A DNA stretch of 64,000 nucleotides, taken from NCBI GenBank assembly GCA_963754845.1, contig CAVWHE010000001.1, positions 62,001 to 126,000 on the forward strand, read 5' to 3'. The stretch is from JAKASV01 sp963754845 (GTDB lineage Bacteria; Babelota; Babeliae; Babelales; Vermiphilaceae). Positions 8,593 to 17,109 of the stretch are shown here, piece by piece (the stretch's first letter is position 1; each line of letters begins with the position of its first letter). A program made the position numbers and the translations under genes. The notes under the pieces are model-generated. The model ran no database searches, was not told where the DNA came from, and worked only from the letters and a program-made list of their open reading frames with translations.

Positions 8593-11500
8593 ATGAGGCG
8601 TTGTCTTTCTTTCGCTTTCGTTCTGTGGGCTATTTTTTTCGGAACACTCGCAGTATCATCACCATCGTCACAAACAAAAAAGACGTGCCAGCAACGCATG
8701 CGCGGCATCTGGCACGATCTCGATGCCGCTGCCTGCAATGTCTCAGGATCTCACGGCGGCAACGCTCTTCAAGAGGCATTCGATCCCCAGGTTTCCTCTA
8801 ATCACGGCGGCAACGCCCTTGCCGTATGGCGTCAGAGCGTTACACCTGATAACACAGTCTTTAATGTTTTTGGCGCCTACTACGATGCCTGCACAGGGCA
8901 GTGGTCAGGACGTACCAATCTTTCGCGTATGACACCAGGCCATGAAGGATCCACGTCAGGAAGTGCCACCGTCGTTCTTGGTGATTGTTGCCGCGGAGCT
9001 GCCGTGTGGAAGCAGGCTGTCGGCGTTGATCCCACAACAGAAACGATTATCTACAACATTTTTACTTCGGTGTACGATGTGTCGTCGTCAACGTGGATGC
9101 CTCCGATCAACATTACACTCGATCCGTCATCGGGAGCCGACGCACCAACGATTGCCCTGGGTTCCGATTGCAACGCTTTTGTTGCGTACGATAAACAATC
9201 TATCATCGACACTCCCGTCACGGCTAATGTTCACATATCTGGCACCGCAACTGTCTCCGTCACCCTTGATGGCAGTGCCGTCGTTGAGTGCGACAGTGTG
9301 CCTGTTAGTGCACATGGCACAGCAACGGTAACTTTTGATGGTAATGTCGTTGTCAATAACGAGCTGGTGAAGCACTTTTCTATCGTCGGCACAAAGGATA
9401 TAGACCCTTTGGGTGACGGCCTTGAAGCTTACTACGGATGCACAAGCATAAGCAGTTTTTTCGACGTCTTTTTTGATATTTCCTTAACGCAGAGTATAGC
9501 GGTCGATGATAGAGTACCCTTCGTTGTTGTCTCTTTTGACGTGACGGGAACACTTGCAGCTGTTGTTACAGATGTGAACACAACGGCATCAGTCTCGTGT
9601 ACACAGCCGCTTACTGGTGTTGTCGACGTGGGAGCAACGTACGGCGGTTCCGGGTTCTTTGAAATATCAGGCCAAGGAAATTATGCTACCGATATTGTTA
9701 TGGGACCTCCAGATCCATGCCCTAATCACGTTTCGCTCACAGCTTCGGTTGTCATCCCACCCATGCCAACTTTCATGTGTTCTCCTGTTGCCGGGCCTTA
9801 TAACATGTGTACGACGCCACCAACTGTCGGACCGCTCATGCCCCTTGATATCAGAACCTTGCCGTGCACCGCAGATACAGCTCCTCAGGTTGCCGTTGAT
9901 GCCTGCGGCAACGGCGTAGTCACGTGGGTTGGCCATTGTGATGCACTTGCTGGCAGTACAACGTCATCACAGCCACGAGAAAAAAGACGTTTAGACGCTA
10001 CATCAGACACTTTTTCTTGTATTTTAGCTCGTGCCTATAATGCGAACGCGGGTATCTGGCTTGATACAACCAATCTGACGAACGGCATGTCCTTTTCAGG
10101 TGCCAATCCTCAGATCGCCCTTTCCTTGTGCGGACAGGGAGCAATTGCGTGGCAGCAAACGACAAGCGGTGGCTACCACGACATCTATGCCTCAGCATGT
10201 TCGACAAATCCTTTTGGGTACGGATTTCCAGTTCTTGTTTCCGACGGCGTTTCTGATGCGATTAATCCACGTGTCGCGGCAACCTGTAACGGTAGTGTGA
10301 TCATTGCGTGGCACGAGCTCGTCGGCAGTATCTCTACCATCCGTGCCCGTACGCTCTCGGCAGATGGGCAAACCCTTGGTCCGATTATGGACGTTTCGCA
10401 CTGCCCGACGGCCAACGATACGCTCGTACGCATCGTCACTCTTGATGCCAAAGACAATGCTCTTGCCGTATGGAACCGTGAAGGTGCCGGTGGCGTCGGA
10501 TCTTCATCGGCAATTTTTGCAAGCTCGTATGACACTGCGTGTGCCTTATGGACAGCGCCACTCAATATATCACGAGCAACGCTTGCCTCGCAGGGGCCGA
10601 ATGCCGGCAATCCGTCGCTTTCATCCGATTGTCGCGGTGATGCCATTGCTGTCTGGCAGGCACTCAACGAACAGAATATCAGCAACATCTTCAGCCGTTA
10701 TTACAAGGGAATTGTCGTCCCATCATCGCCACTGCAAGCCAACACGTTCTTCCTCCTTGATCGTCATGAGCGTTATGGTTGCATCAATGCTGTCGCATGG
10801 TTTAACCAAGAATGCGGTTGTTCATGCGCACCCCTTGCTGCTGTGGGGGGCGATTGTACGTGCGGCGACGATATCGTCGTGTACAAGCTCGAAGGTGAAA
10901 GACTCGTTCCGCTCACGTCGATCCACCGTGGCAACTCGACAACGTCACTTTCCTGGTGCACGGTGAGTGGCATACCATACTTGGCAGCAAGTGGTACGCC
11001 TGATGAAAACGGTAACGAAATTACGGTATTTAAACTCGAAAATACTACCGGAACCTTCAAGCTTGTACCCGTTGCCACGTGGAAGCATGGAGCAGCCGTC
11101 AACTGCCTTTCGTGGCTGTGTTCATGCGCTCCCTGCGCCGGGTCATCACGTATTCTGGCCTTTGGTGGTGCAGCGGAACGGCGTGGCGGACAAGCGGAAG
11201 TGTGCGTTCTCTTCTTCGATCCCTGCGTCACGCTCATGCCATTGACACTCGGTGCTCAGTTTGTCAACGGAGCGCCCGTTCGTACGATCGACTGGTGCGG
11301 CGGCCGACCATGCAGCAACGATCCTCTGCTTCTTGCCATCGGCGGTGATCCTATCACCCACGGCAGTGACAAAGGGCTTAACATTCGCATCGTTATGTTT
11401 AACGACTCGGGAATAGCGGCACTCACGGGGGTACACGATGAAAGCAACCGTGTCAACGCGGTACGTTGGTGTTGTGCCGGCCAAGAATCGTCGCCACGCC

Positions 11501-12054
11501 TGCTTGCAGTCGGCGGTTCCTCCGCGCCTGGTACGTCAAGCACGCGTGTATATCAATTTATTCCGCGTACAAACCGCCTCAGCCTTGTTGCCCGCCCCCA
11601 CAGCAGTCCTCAGAATTTTACGGTTTTGAGCATCGACGTTGCATCTGGAACCGAAGCTCTTTGCGACCAGTCATGTCTCACGGCGTGCGCCTTTATCACT
11701 ACCGGAGGTGGCTTTGCACCCGAGGAACATACGCGTTTATGCAAGCCAAATCTCTTTGTCTACCATCGTCAGAAAGAGCACGAGGGCAAAAAGCGCCTGT
11801 TTGATTTGACAAGAATTGCAAAGGAGAGCGTGGCGCAGACGATCAGATCGCTTGCCTGGTGTACTCCTGTTGGTGAATCATACGGATACCTCCTTGTTGC
11901 CAGCACACTACAACACGATGATGAGACTGATGAGCCACACGGGCGTGCATGCATAACGCTTTACAAGGCTAACATGAGCGCTGAGTGCCACGACAACGTA
12001 CCTCCATGCCGCAAAACAACCCGTAAAAAACCTGCCCATCGTCGCCGTTCATAG
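8593..12054 (+). CDS. giant exported beta-propeller-like protein (AVWxQ family, paralogue 1)
   Basis: A 1153-residue protein with a signal peptide (LSFAFVLWAIFFGTLAVSS). Residues about 50-200 and 440-720 are built from roughly 60-residue repeats of the pattern P-x-[IV]-A-x(5)-G-x-A-x-x-W-[RK]-Q...Y-D...W...P-x-N-[IL]-[ST], for example GNALAVWRQ, GAAVWKQ and GAIAWQQ. Such repeats occur in bacterial exported proteins and probably form beta-propeller blades. Between them is a beta-rich insert (about 205-400). The C-terminal 430 residues hold about six WD40-like units (INAVAWF...LAAVGG, VNCLSWL...LAFGGA, VRTIDWC...LLAIGG, VNAVRWC...LLAVGG). It is unusually Cys-rich. The ATG has GAGGGGG upstream. 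It is intact, unlike its paralogues at 23961 and 31638, and is followed by a strong hairpin. Confidence 0.8.
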   Translation: MRRCLSFAFVLWAIFFGTLAVSSPSSQTKKTCQQRMRGIWHDLDAAACNVSGSHGGNALQEAFDPQVSSNHGGNALAVWRQSVTPDNTVFNVFGAYYDACTGQWSGRTNLSRMTPGHEGSTSGSATVVLGDCCRGAAVWKQAVGVDPTTETIIYNIFTSVYDVSSSTWMPPINITLDPSSGADAPTIALGSDCNAFVAYDKQSIIDTPVTANVHISGTATVSVTLDGSAVVECDSVPVSAHGTATVTFDGNVVVNNELVKHFSIVGTKDIDPLGDGLEAYYGCTSISSFFDVFFDISLTQSIAVDDRVPFVVVSFDVTGTLAAVVTDVNTTASVSCTQPLTGVVDVGATYGGSGFFEISGQGNYATDIVMGPPDPCPNHVSLTASVVIPPMPTFMCSPVAGPYNMCTTPPTVGPLMPLDIRTLPCTADTAPQVAVDACGNGVVTWVGHCDALAGSTTSSQPREKRRLDATSDTFSCILARAYNANAGIWLDTTNLTNGMSFSGANPQIALSLCGQGAIAWQQTTSGGYHDIYASACSTNPFGYGFPVLVSDGVSDAINPRVAATCNGSVIIAWHELVGSISTIRARTLSADGQTLGPIMDVSHCPTANDTLVRIVTLDAKDNALAVWNREGAGGVGSSSAIFASSYDTACALWTAPLNISRATLASQGPNAGNPSLSSDCRGDAIAVWQALNEQNISNIFSRYYKGIVVPSSPLQANTFFLLDRHERYGCINAVAWFNQECGCSCAPLAAVGGDCTCGDDIVVYKLEGERLVPLTSIHRGNSTTSLSWCTVSGIPYLAASGTPDENGNEITVFKLENTTGTFKLVPVATWKHGAAVNCLSWLCSCAPCAGSSRILAFGGAAERRGGQAEVCVLFFDPCVTLMPLTLGAQFVNGAPVRTIDWCGGRPCSNDPLLLAIGGDPITHGSDKGLNIRIVMFNDSGIAALTGVHDESNRVNAVRWCCAGQESSPRLLAVGGSSAPGTSSTRVYQFIPRTNRLSLVARPHSSPQNFTVLSIDVASGTEALCDQSCLTACAFITTGGGFAPEEHTRLCKPNLFVYHRQKEHEGKKRLFDLTRIAKESVAQTIRSLAWCTPVGESYGYLLVASTLQHDDETDEPHGRACITLYKANMSAECHDNVPPCRKTTRKKPAHRRRS

Positions 12055-12069
12055 TCCAACGTCGTAACT

Positions 12070-12103
12070 CGTCAACCTCCTGGACCATCCCAGGAGGTTG
12101 ACG
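12070..12103 (+). terminator. strong hairpin after the giant gene
   Basis: A perfect 14-bp stem (CGTCAACCTCCTGG and its complement) with a six-base loop begins 15 bases after the stop codon of the giant gene. No T-tract follows, so it may terminate with Rho or stabilise the 3' end. Confidence 0.6.
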
Positions 12104-12273
12104 TACGTGGCGCGGAGAACTACGGAAACATGATGAAGGAGGAGTAAAGAAGTGTTAATCCAGAGTTCCCTTTACGTCTCGACAACAATACTAAGAAATC
12201 GTAGGATAGTGCTGGGTTTCCAGTTTCGTCGACCTTATACCAGCCAACAGCGGCTGGAACGGGAGGGTTTTGG

Positions 12274-13614
12274 GTGGCACGCGACGGTGTGATATCGCTT
12301 CCAGCAGCGGTTCTTATCAATCTCAACATTATGCTCGGGGCGGGAATTTTTATCAATACCGTTGAACTGTCGCGACGTGCTGGGGCACTCGGATTTCTTG
12401 TCTATGTTCTCATAGCGCTTCTCATGCTGCCGCTCATTTACTCTATCGCTAAACTCGTAAATCTCTATCCTGACGCGGGATTTTATGGTTACGGGGCATA
12501 TGCCCTTCATCCCTTTGTTGGTTTTATAAGCGCATGGAGCTATTTCGTCGGCAAACTTGCTTCAGCGATGCTCATGATCCACGTTGCCCTCTCGCTTGTT
12601 CAACAAACCGTGGGTATTCTTGAAGCGATCCCCGTCATCCTCCTTGACTGCATTGTTTTGGCAACCTTTGTACTTATGAACATGCTCAACGTGAGAACAG
12701 GAAGCGTTATCCAAATTTGGTTTTTTGCCCTCAAGAGCATCCCGATTTTCTTTTCCATTTTTGCCGGGCTCTTTCTCTTGTGCCCACGTAATTACGCACT
12801 CGTCAATGCTCACAGCGATGGTGTTATTTCATCGCTGCCCTTTGTTTTGTACGCAATATCAGGCTTTGAGGCAGCGTGTTCACTGAGTTGCAAAATAAAA
12901 AATGCCAAGCGTAACGCTCCGCGAGCGATTTTTATATCGTGTGCCATTTGGACATGCATAGCGTCGCTTTATCAACTTGCCTTTTATGGAGCCGTTGGAG
13001 CCCAACTACCGGCGCTCGAGGGATATAAGGGCATATTTCCCCTTCTTCTTTCTGTCCTCATGCCCACGTACGTTACAGCATCTGCCCAGCTTCAGGCTCT
13101 TCTTTATCTGGCCATAGCATCGTCGGCGCTGGGATCGGCGTACGGAATACTTTTCAGCAATCTTTGGAACCTTCACACGCTTGCTCATCGCGGGCACACG
13201 TTTTTTAGAAATACTCTCACACGCCTCAATCGCTTCGGACTCCCAGTCTGGTGCATCGTAGCCGAAGGTTGTCTCTGTGCTCTGTATTTAGCTGTGACAC
13301 ACGGCAAGCAGATTCCGCTCCAACAAACGAGTGCCCTTGCCTGTTCGATAGCCTACACGCTCAGCGTCATTTCTCTCATCGCCGTTATATTTGGCAACGC
13401 ACAACGTCGTGCCACACTCGATTCAAAAAGCACGGTAAGTACGTGGATCCCTCTGCTAGCACTTGCAAATTGTCTGCTTTTGGTTGGTTCATGTGTGCGC
13501 AATTTCTTGACCTCGGGTGTATACCCTCTTGCGGTTTTTCTTTTTCTGCTCGTGATCGGTGGCGTTATGTTTGTGTGTACGTATAGAAGAACGCCTGTTG
13601 AGACGGAGGCGTAA
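12274..13614 (+). CDS. APC-superfamily amino acid permease
   Basis: Inner-membrane amino-acid transporter of 446 residues with about twelve hydrophobic segments. The N-terminus matches the APC-family start: INLNIMLGAGIFINT is the unwound helix 1 motif (family GxxIGAGIF), which forms the substrate site, and FVLYAISGFEAACSLSCKIKNAKRNAPRAI matches the helix 6 region and following loop (family FxAYxGFExxxxxxxExKNPxRxxPRAI, read in two parts). Substrate cannot be set from sequence. The start is GTG with GGGAGG six to seven bases upstream. The gap of about 170 bases after the upstream hairpin should hold its promoter, although none is obvious. It is followed after 44 bases by the gene at 13659. Confidence 0.88.
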   Translation: MARDGVISLPAAVLINLNIMLGAGIFINTVELSRRAGALGFLVYVLIALLMLPLIYSIAKLVNLYPDAGFYGYGAYALHPFVGFISAWSYFVGKLASAMLMIHVALSLVQQTVGILEAIPVILLDCIVLATFVLMNMLNVRTGSVIQIWFFALKSIPIFFSIFAGLFLLCPRNYALVNAHSDGVISSLPFVLYAISGFEAACSLSCKIKNAKRNAPRAIFISCAIWTCIASLYQLAFYGAVGAQLPALEGYKGIFPLLLSVLMPTYVTASAQLQALLYLAIASSALGSAYGILFSNLWNLHTLAHRGHTFFRNTLTRLNRFGLPVWCIVAEGCLCALYLAVTHGKQIPLQQTSALACSIAYTLSVISLIAVIFGNAQRRATLDSKSTVSTWIPLLALANCLLLVGSCVRNFLTSGVYPLAVFLFLLVIGGVMFVCTYRRTPVETEA

Positions 13615-13658
13615 CGTAACGGCGCGCGCGTACACGCGCGATATAAGGAGAAGTTTTC

Positions 13659-14543
13659 ATGAAGACTCAGTTCTACCACCATAGTCGTGGGGTTGTCCTG
13701 GCGACGATCGGTTCTCTCGTCGGGTGTGCGTACGTATCTGCCGATGATGACGCCGTTCACGTTGTCGATGACAACATCCTTCTTGTGGTAAATTATCAGC
13801 ACGCCGAGTGGTACGGAACCATGGGATTGCTTGAAAAACTTTATCGTCCGTACTTTCCCTCCATGATCTTTTTTGGACGCCAACCACATGAGAACACGTT
13901 AACGTATGAGCATCATCGTGGCTGGCAGTTTGAGTACACGTCAATCGCCCACGCCATGAAAACGTCCCCGCACTACAAGGGTTATTTGTGGATCAACGAC
14001 GATCTCATCATCAATCCCTGGAACTTTTATCGCTTTGACAAACAAAAATTGTGGATGTCAAAACCATCAAATATGCATGTTGACCTATCCTTAGGCACGA
14101 GCGCAGTTAGAGGATGGATGTGGTGGCCCATGAAACTCGGTTACGAGGCGTTCAGGCACGTCTACGAAGAACTTGATGTGCGTTACGTAGAAACACTCAA
14201 AAATAACTGCGGCCCTCACCACGGTATTTATGGATACTCCGATATCGTCTACATTCCCGCCCGCTATCGTGACGATTTCATTGCTCTTTCGGCACTCTGC
14301 GATAAACATGGGCTTTTTTTGGAAATAGCGTTGCCGTTTATCTGTTCATGCATAGCACCATTTGACGAGTGGGAAGTCTTCAACGGACGTGACCTATGGT
14401 CAGGGAGCGACCGTTCGCGTGCCCTCCAGATTTACGACGGCACCATGGATTTCATCCATCCCATCAAGATTTCAAAGCCCGAATGCCAGGACGTCGTGAA
14501 AACCCAATTTCGGTCGGCTACACAATGTGAAGCCCGTGGATAA
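13659..14543 (+). CDS. putative exported lipoprotein, possibly glycosyltransferase-like
   Basis: A 294-residue protein with a lipoprotein-type N-terminus: a hydrophobic segment ending in LVGC with Cys23 followed by Ala. The mature part begins with a beta strand (NILLVVNYQHAEWYG), then FPSMIFFGR, and contains LWINDDLIINPWNFYRF at about residues 110-125. The strand followed by NDD resembles the metal-binding acidic motif of GT-A-type glycosyltransferases, which is the only basis for the suggested function. Other conserved-looking blocks are WMWWPMKLGYEAF and YGYSDIVYIPARY. No specific family was identified. AAGGAG lies nine bases upstream of the ATG, and a GC-rich inverted repeat (CGCGCG-TACA-CGCGCG) sits just before it. 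The 3' end overlaps the convergent TonB-like gene by 26 bases. Confidence 0.65.
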   Translation: MKTQFYHHSRGVVLATIGSLVGCAYVSADDDAVHVVDDNILLVVNYQHAEWYGTMGLLEKLYRPYFPSMIFFGRQPHENTLTYEHHRGWQFEYTSIAHAMKTSPHYKGYLWINDDLIINPWNFYRFDKQKLWMSKPSNMHVDLSLGTSAVRGWMWWPMKLGYEAFRHVYEELDVRYVETLKNNCGPHHGIYGYSDIVYIPARYRDDFIALSALCDKHGLFLEIALPFICSCIAPFDEWEVFNGRDLWSGSDRSRALQIYDGTMDFIHPIKISKPECQDVVKTQFRSATQCEARG

Positions 14544-16110
14544 ATCTGTAGGAAGCAAAACCCTGCGTTGCGCGGATGTTGATGGGAATACTTAGAATGA
14601 CGCGTTGCTTTTTAAAGTGCTTCGGAATCGGAGGGAAAAGGCCAACGCGTCTGATGATTGTCTCAAGGGCTCGCGCTATGTCTTTTTCGGCGATCGGCGG
14701 CTCGAAAGAAACATCAACAATTTTTCCGCTCTGCTCAATAGTTATTTCGATGATCGTTTCCATGGTGCAGTCTTTACATGCATAGACTTTGTTGGCATAC
14801 GCCTGTGACGATTGATCGAGGAGCTCGAATAACTTTGCCGCGTACACCTGCTCGGCCAAATCGATACCAGGGTCGGCCGGACATGCTGCCCCGTGCCGCA
14901 TCATACAGTAACCACCGCTTGCTCGTGTGCTGTACGCACAGCGACCTGTTTCAGCCCGCTCTTGTCGTACACGTTCGACATAACCACGTGCAATGTCGGC
15001 AAGCTTAGGATACCGGCGCACACCGCCAGTCGCACCCGTCGCACCGCCCTGACTTAGTGTCGCCGTTCCTGCGCCACTGCATGCGTTGCCGCCAGAACTC
15101 CCCGCGCCTGAACCACACGATTCGCCCGATCGATTGCCGTCATTGTAGACCCGCGACGGCAAACCTACGGAGCTACTTCCGAAGCCATTACTTATATTAT
15201 CATGTGCAACGCCACTCGCCGAGTCACGTTCATGTGCGTCAGTAATATCGTCGAAGGCACCACGGGAGCGTTCGTTGCTAACGCCGAGACCACCGACACT
15301 GCTATCGTTATTCTCGACGGTACTGTCAACGCCAGCGCGATGCTCTCCATCTGCTGTAGCACGTACCGCATTTCCGAGCCCAGCGCCACCTTCACCACCG
15401 ACACCGATGGCGCTCGCCGATCTGTAACCATCGCCCCCGGTTTCTAACACCCTAGATTCAAGAATGGGAGAAGGATTTTGAGATTCGTGAGACTCGTCGG
15501 CAGCACGCTCTTGGTCGACACTCGGCACATCACCATCATACGGAACAGTTGGTGTGCCGACTTCGGAGGCCTTTTCAGACTCGGCTTCGTTTTCGTACGG
15601 TGGCTCACTTTTTTCGGCATCGTCGTAATCTGAGGACGCCAAAAGCTTCGATGGGGACGGCTCGACATCGGGAACACGTGCCGATGGCACCGTGACGATG
15701 TCTCCGCACGTTTGCTCACCATAGGAAACAGGACTTTTTACCGCGTAGCGCTCGACCCCCTCATCGTCGGCTGGCGCTGATTCTTCAGCCGGTTGTGCCG
15801 CCGTCACTAATGCACTGGCATTTTTCTTTTCGTCTTCGTCATTGCTGGTACTTTGCTGCGCAGCAGATGGTAGTGGCAATGATGATAATGGGGCTTGTGC
15901 GGCAACCGTCGATGCGCTGACGTTGACGGGACGCCCCAAGGCGACGTTCCTCATGACGTACTCGACAAATTCTGGTTTGAGAGCAAGACGATACGGTTCT
16001 TGAGATTCCGGTGCAGTCATAGAAAAAAGGATAAAGAGCACAAGAACGTGCCACACAAGCGCAAGCACGACCGTAGCGACTTTGACACGGCGCTCACCTG
16101 TGCTATCCAC
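14518..16110 (-). CDS. TonB/TolA-like energy-transducer protein with long disordered linker
   Basis: A 530-residue protein with the TonB/TolA layout: a short cytoplasmic N-terminus, one membrane helix (VATVVLALVWHVLVLFILFSM), a long low-complexity periplasmic stretch rich in Ser, Glu, Asp, Gly and Ala (about residues 50-370), and a C-terminal alpha/beta domain. The last 90 residues (TIIEITIEQSGKIVDVSF...LFPPIP...ILSIPINI) match the TonB/TolA C-terminal pattern of a strand, a GxVxxVxVxxS-like turn, a helix and a final strand. I chose the GTG at 16110 with GAGGGGAGGGG upstream. A Cys-rich patch precedes the C-terminal domain (CAYS, YCMM, CPAD, CKDC). ExbB/ExbD or TolQ/TolR partners are not in the window. 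It could energise transport or stabilise the envelope. Confidence 0.65.
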   Translation of the reverse strand: MDSTGERRVKVATVVLALVWHVLVLFILFSMTAPESQEPYRLALKPEFVEYVMRNVALGRPVNVSASTVAAQAPLSSLPLPSAAQQSTSNDEDEKKNASALVTAAQPAEESAPADDEGVERYAVKSPVSYGEQTCGDIVTVPSARVPDVEPSPSKLLASSDYDDAEKSEPPYENEAESEKASEVGTPTVPYDGDVPSVDQERAADESHESQNPSPILESRVLETGGDGYRSASAIGVGGEGGAGLGNAVRATADGEHRAGVDSTVENNDSSVGGLGVSNERSRGAFDDITDAHERDSASGVAHDNISNGFGSSSVGLPSRVYNDGNRSGESCGSGAGSSGGNACSGAGTATLSQGGATGATGGVRRYPKLADIARGYVERVRQERAETGRCAYSTRASGGYCMMRHGAACPADPGIDLAEQVYAAKLFELLDQSSQAYANKVYACKDCTMETIIEITIEQSGKIVDVSFEPPIAEKDIARALETIIRRVGLFPPIPKHFKKQRVILSIPINIRATQGFASYRFIHGLHIV

Positions 16111-16220
16111 GTACCCCTCCCCTCGCTCGACGGCGCACAACACCCCCCCACCCGGCCACTTTCAGGATAGCGCGACGCGAACGCCGAGCCAAGAGTTCTA
16201 GAGACGGACGATCTCTGTGC

Positions 16221-16607
16221 TCAGGATCCCGCTTTAACGCGATGGCTCTCTACACGTTCCTCGACACGTGCTGCACGACCGACGCGCGAACGCATGTAGT
16301 AGAGCTTCGCTCGCCGTACCTTGCCTCTGCGAACAAGACGGATGGCGCCGATGACGGGGGAATGAAAGGGGTAGATACGTTCGACAGACACAGCATTGGC
16401 ACCGATTTTGCGAACAACGAACGTACTCGAAATGCCTCGGCTCCTCATGGCAATGACGTCGCCTTCAAAAACCTGGATACGCTCCTTGCCAGCTTCTTTA
16501 ACGCGCTGCGAGACAGCTATGGTGTCACCTACTGAAAAAACGGGAAATCCACGATCCGCCGCCCCTATGCTGCGAATGGTCTCACGCGTATACGCCTTTG
16601 CCTTCAT
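16221..16607 (-). CDS. rplS: 50S ribosomal protein L19
   Basis: Structural protein at the 30S-50S interface. It is recognised by FSVGDTIAVSQRVKEAGKER (family FxxGDTVxVxxxxxEGxxxR), IQVFEGDVIAMRSRG (family QxFEGVVIxxxxxG), VSVERIYPFHSP (family VGVERxFPLHSP) and RRGKVRRAKLYYMRSRVGRAAR (family RRGKVRRAKLYYLRxxxGKxAR, read in two parts). I chose the ATG at 16607 with GAGGA upstream, giving 128 residues, close to the normal 115-120. Upstream in-frame starts would add up to 32 residues not found in the family. rplS normally sits with trmD and rimM, which are absent here; it stands alone between the TonB-like gene and an inverted-repeat element. Confidence 0.96.
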   Translation of the reverse strand: MKAKAYTRETIRSIGAADRGFPVFSVGDTIAVSQRVKEAGKERIQVFEGDVIAMRSRGISSTFVVRKIGANAVSVERIYPFHSPVIGAIRLVRRGKVRRAKLYYMRSRVGRAARVEERVESHRVKAGS

Positions 16608-16755
16608 GACGATGTTCCTCATACTCCCGGGCGTCAGCCCTTGCCTGAAATCCCACAGCATACGTGCTACAAAAGAACCTAACGACATGTGCAAGTATAT
16701 CAAAAAAATAACTTTTTTCTAAAAATGGCTCCCGAATCTTACTCCCGAACCGGGG

Positions 16756-16884
16756 TGTAGCAGCAAAGTGATAATGCCCTCTTTCAGGTTTTGATGCTCA
16801 CTTTTTATCATCTCAGTACCAAAAAACGGTAGGGGACATTATCACTTTGCTATCACATGAGGACATTATCATAGTGCTGCTACA
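16756..16884. mobile_element. 129-bp inverted-repeat element (MITE-like or IS remnant)
   Basis: The two ends are imperfect 26-bp inverted repeats: 16756-16781 begins TGTAGCAGCA and contains TGATAATG; 16859-16884, read on the other strand, also begins TGTAGCAGCA and contains TGATAATG. A third copy of the inner half (GGGGACATTATCACTTTG) lies at about 16832-16855. Ends that begin TGT and carry several internal repeat copies recall IS21-type termini. No transposase is present, so it would be a non-autonomous or deleted element. It lies between rplS and the operon starting at 17110. Confidence 0.5.
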
Positions 16885-16900
16885 TCAGCCAAAGATGTGA

Positions 16901-16929
16901 TTGACATTTCCGTGCGGAAAAATTAGAAG
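16901..16929 (+). promoter_or_regulatory. predicted sigma70-type promoter with palindrome in the spacer
   Basis: TTGACA at 16901-16906 and TAGAAG at 16924-16929 are separated by 17 bases, about 180 bases before the start of the 1396-residue gene. The spacer contains a perfect 14-bp palindrome, TTTCCG-TG-CGGAAA (16907-16920), placed where a repressor could block RNA polymerase. The -35 is consensus and the -10 matches in four of six positions. Confidence 0.45.
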
Positions 16930-17109
16930 TAAGTCAAAGTCAAGCCTGTCGTATAACGTATCAACGAAGGCTGTGTCGCTACGGTGCTCCGTGTGGTTGA
17001 GCAAGGGACGGCGGTGATGAGGAGAATGCCCGTGGACGGTTCGTCCGTTTGCTGGTTGACGCGCTTAAGGGGTTTGGTGGTAGAGGGTACGTTGAAAAAG
17101 GAGGGGTTT

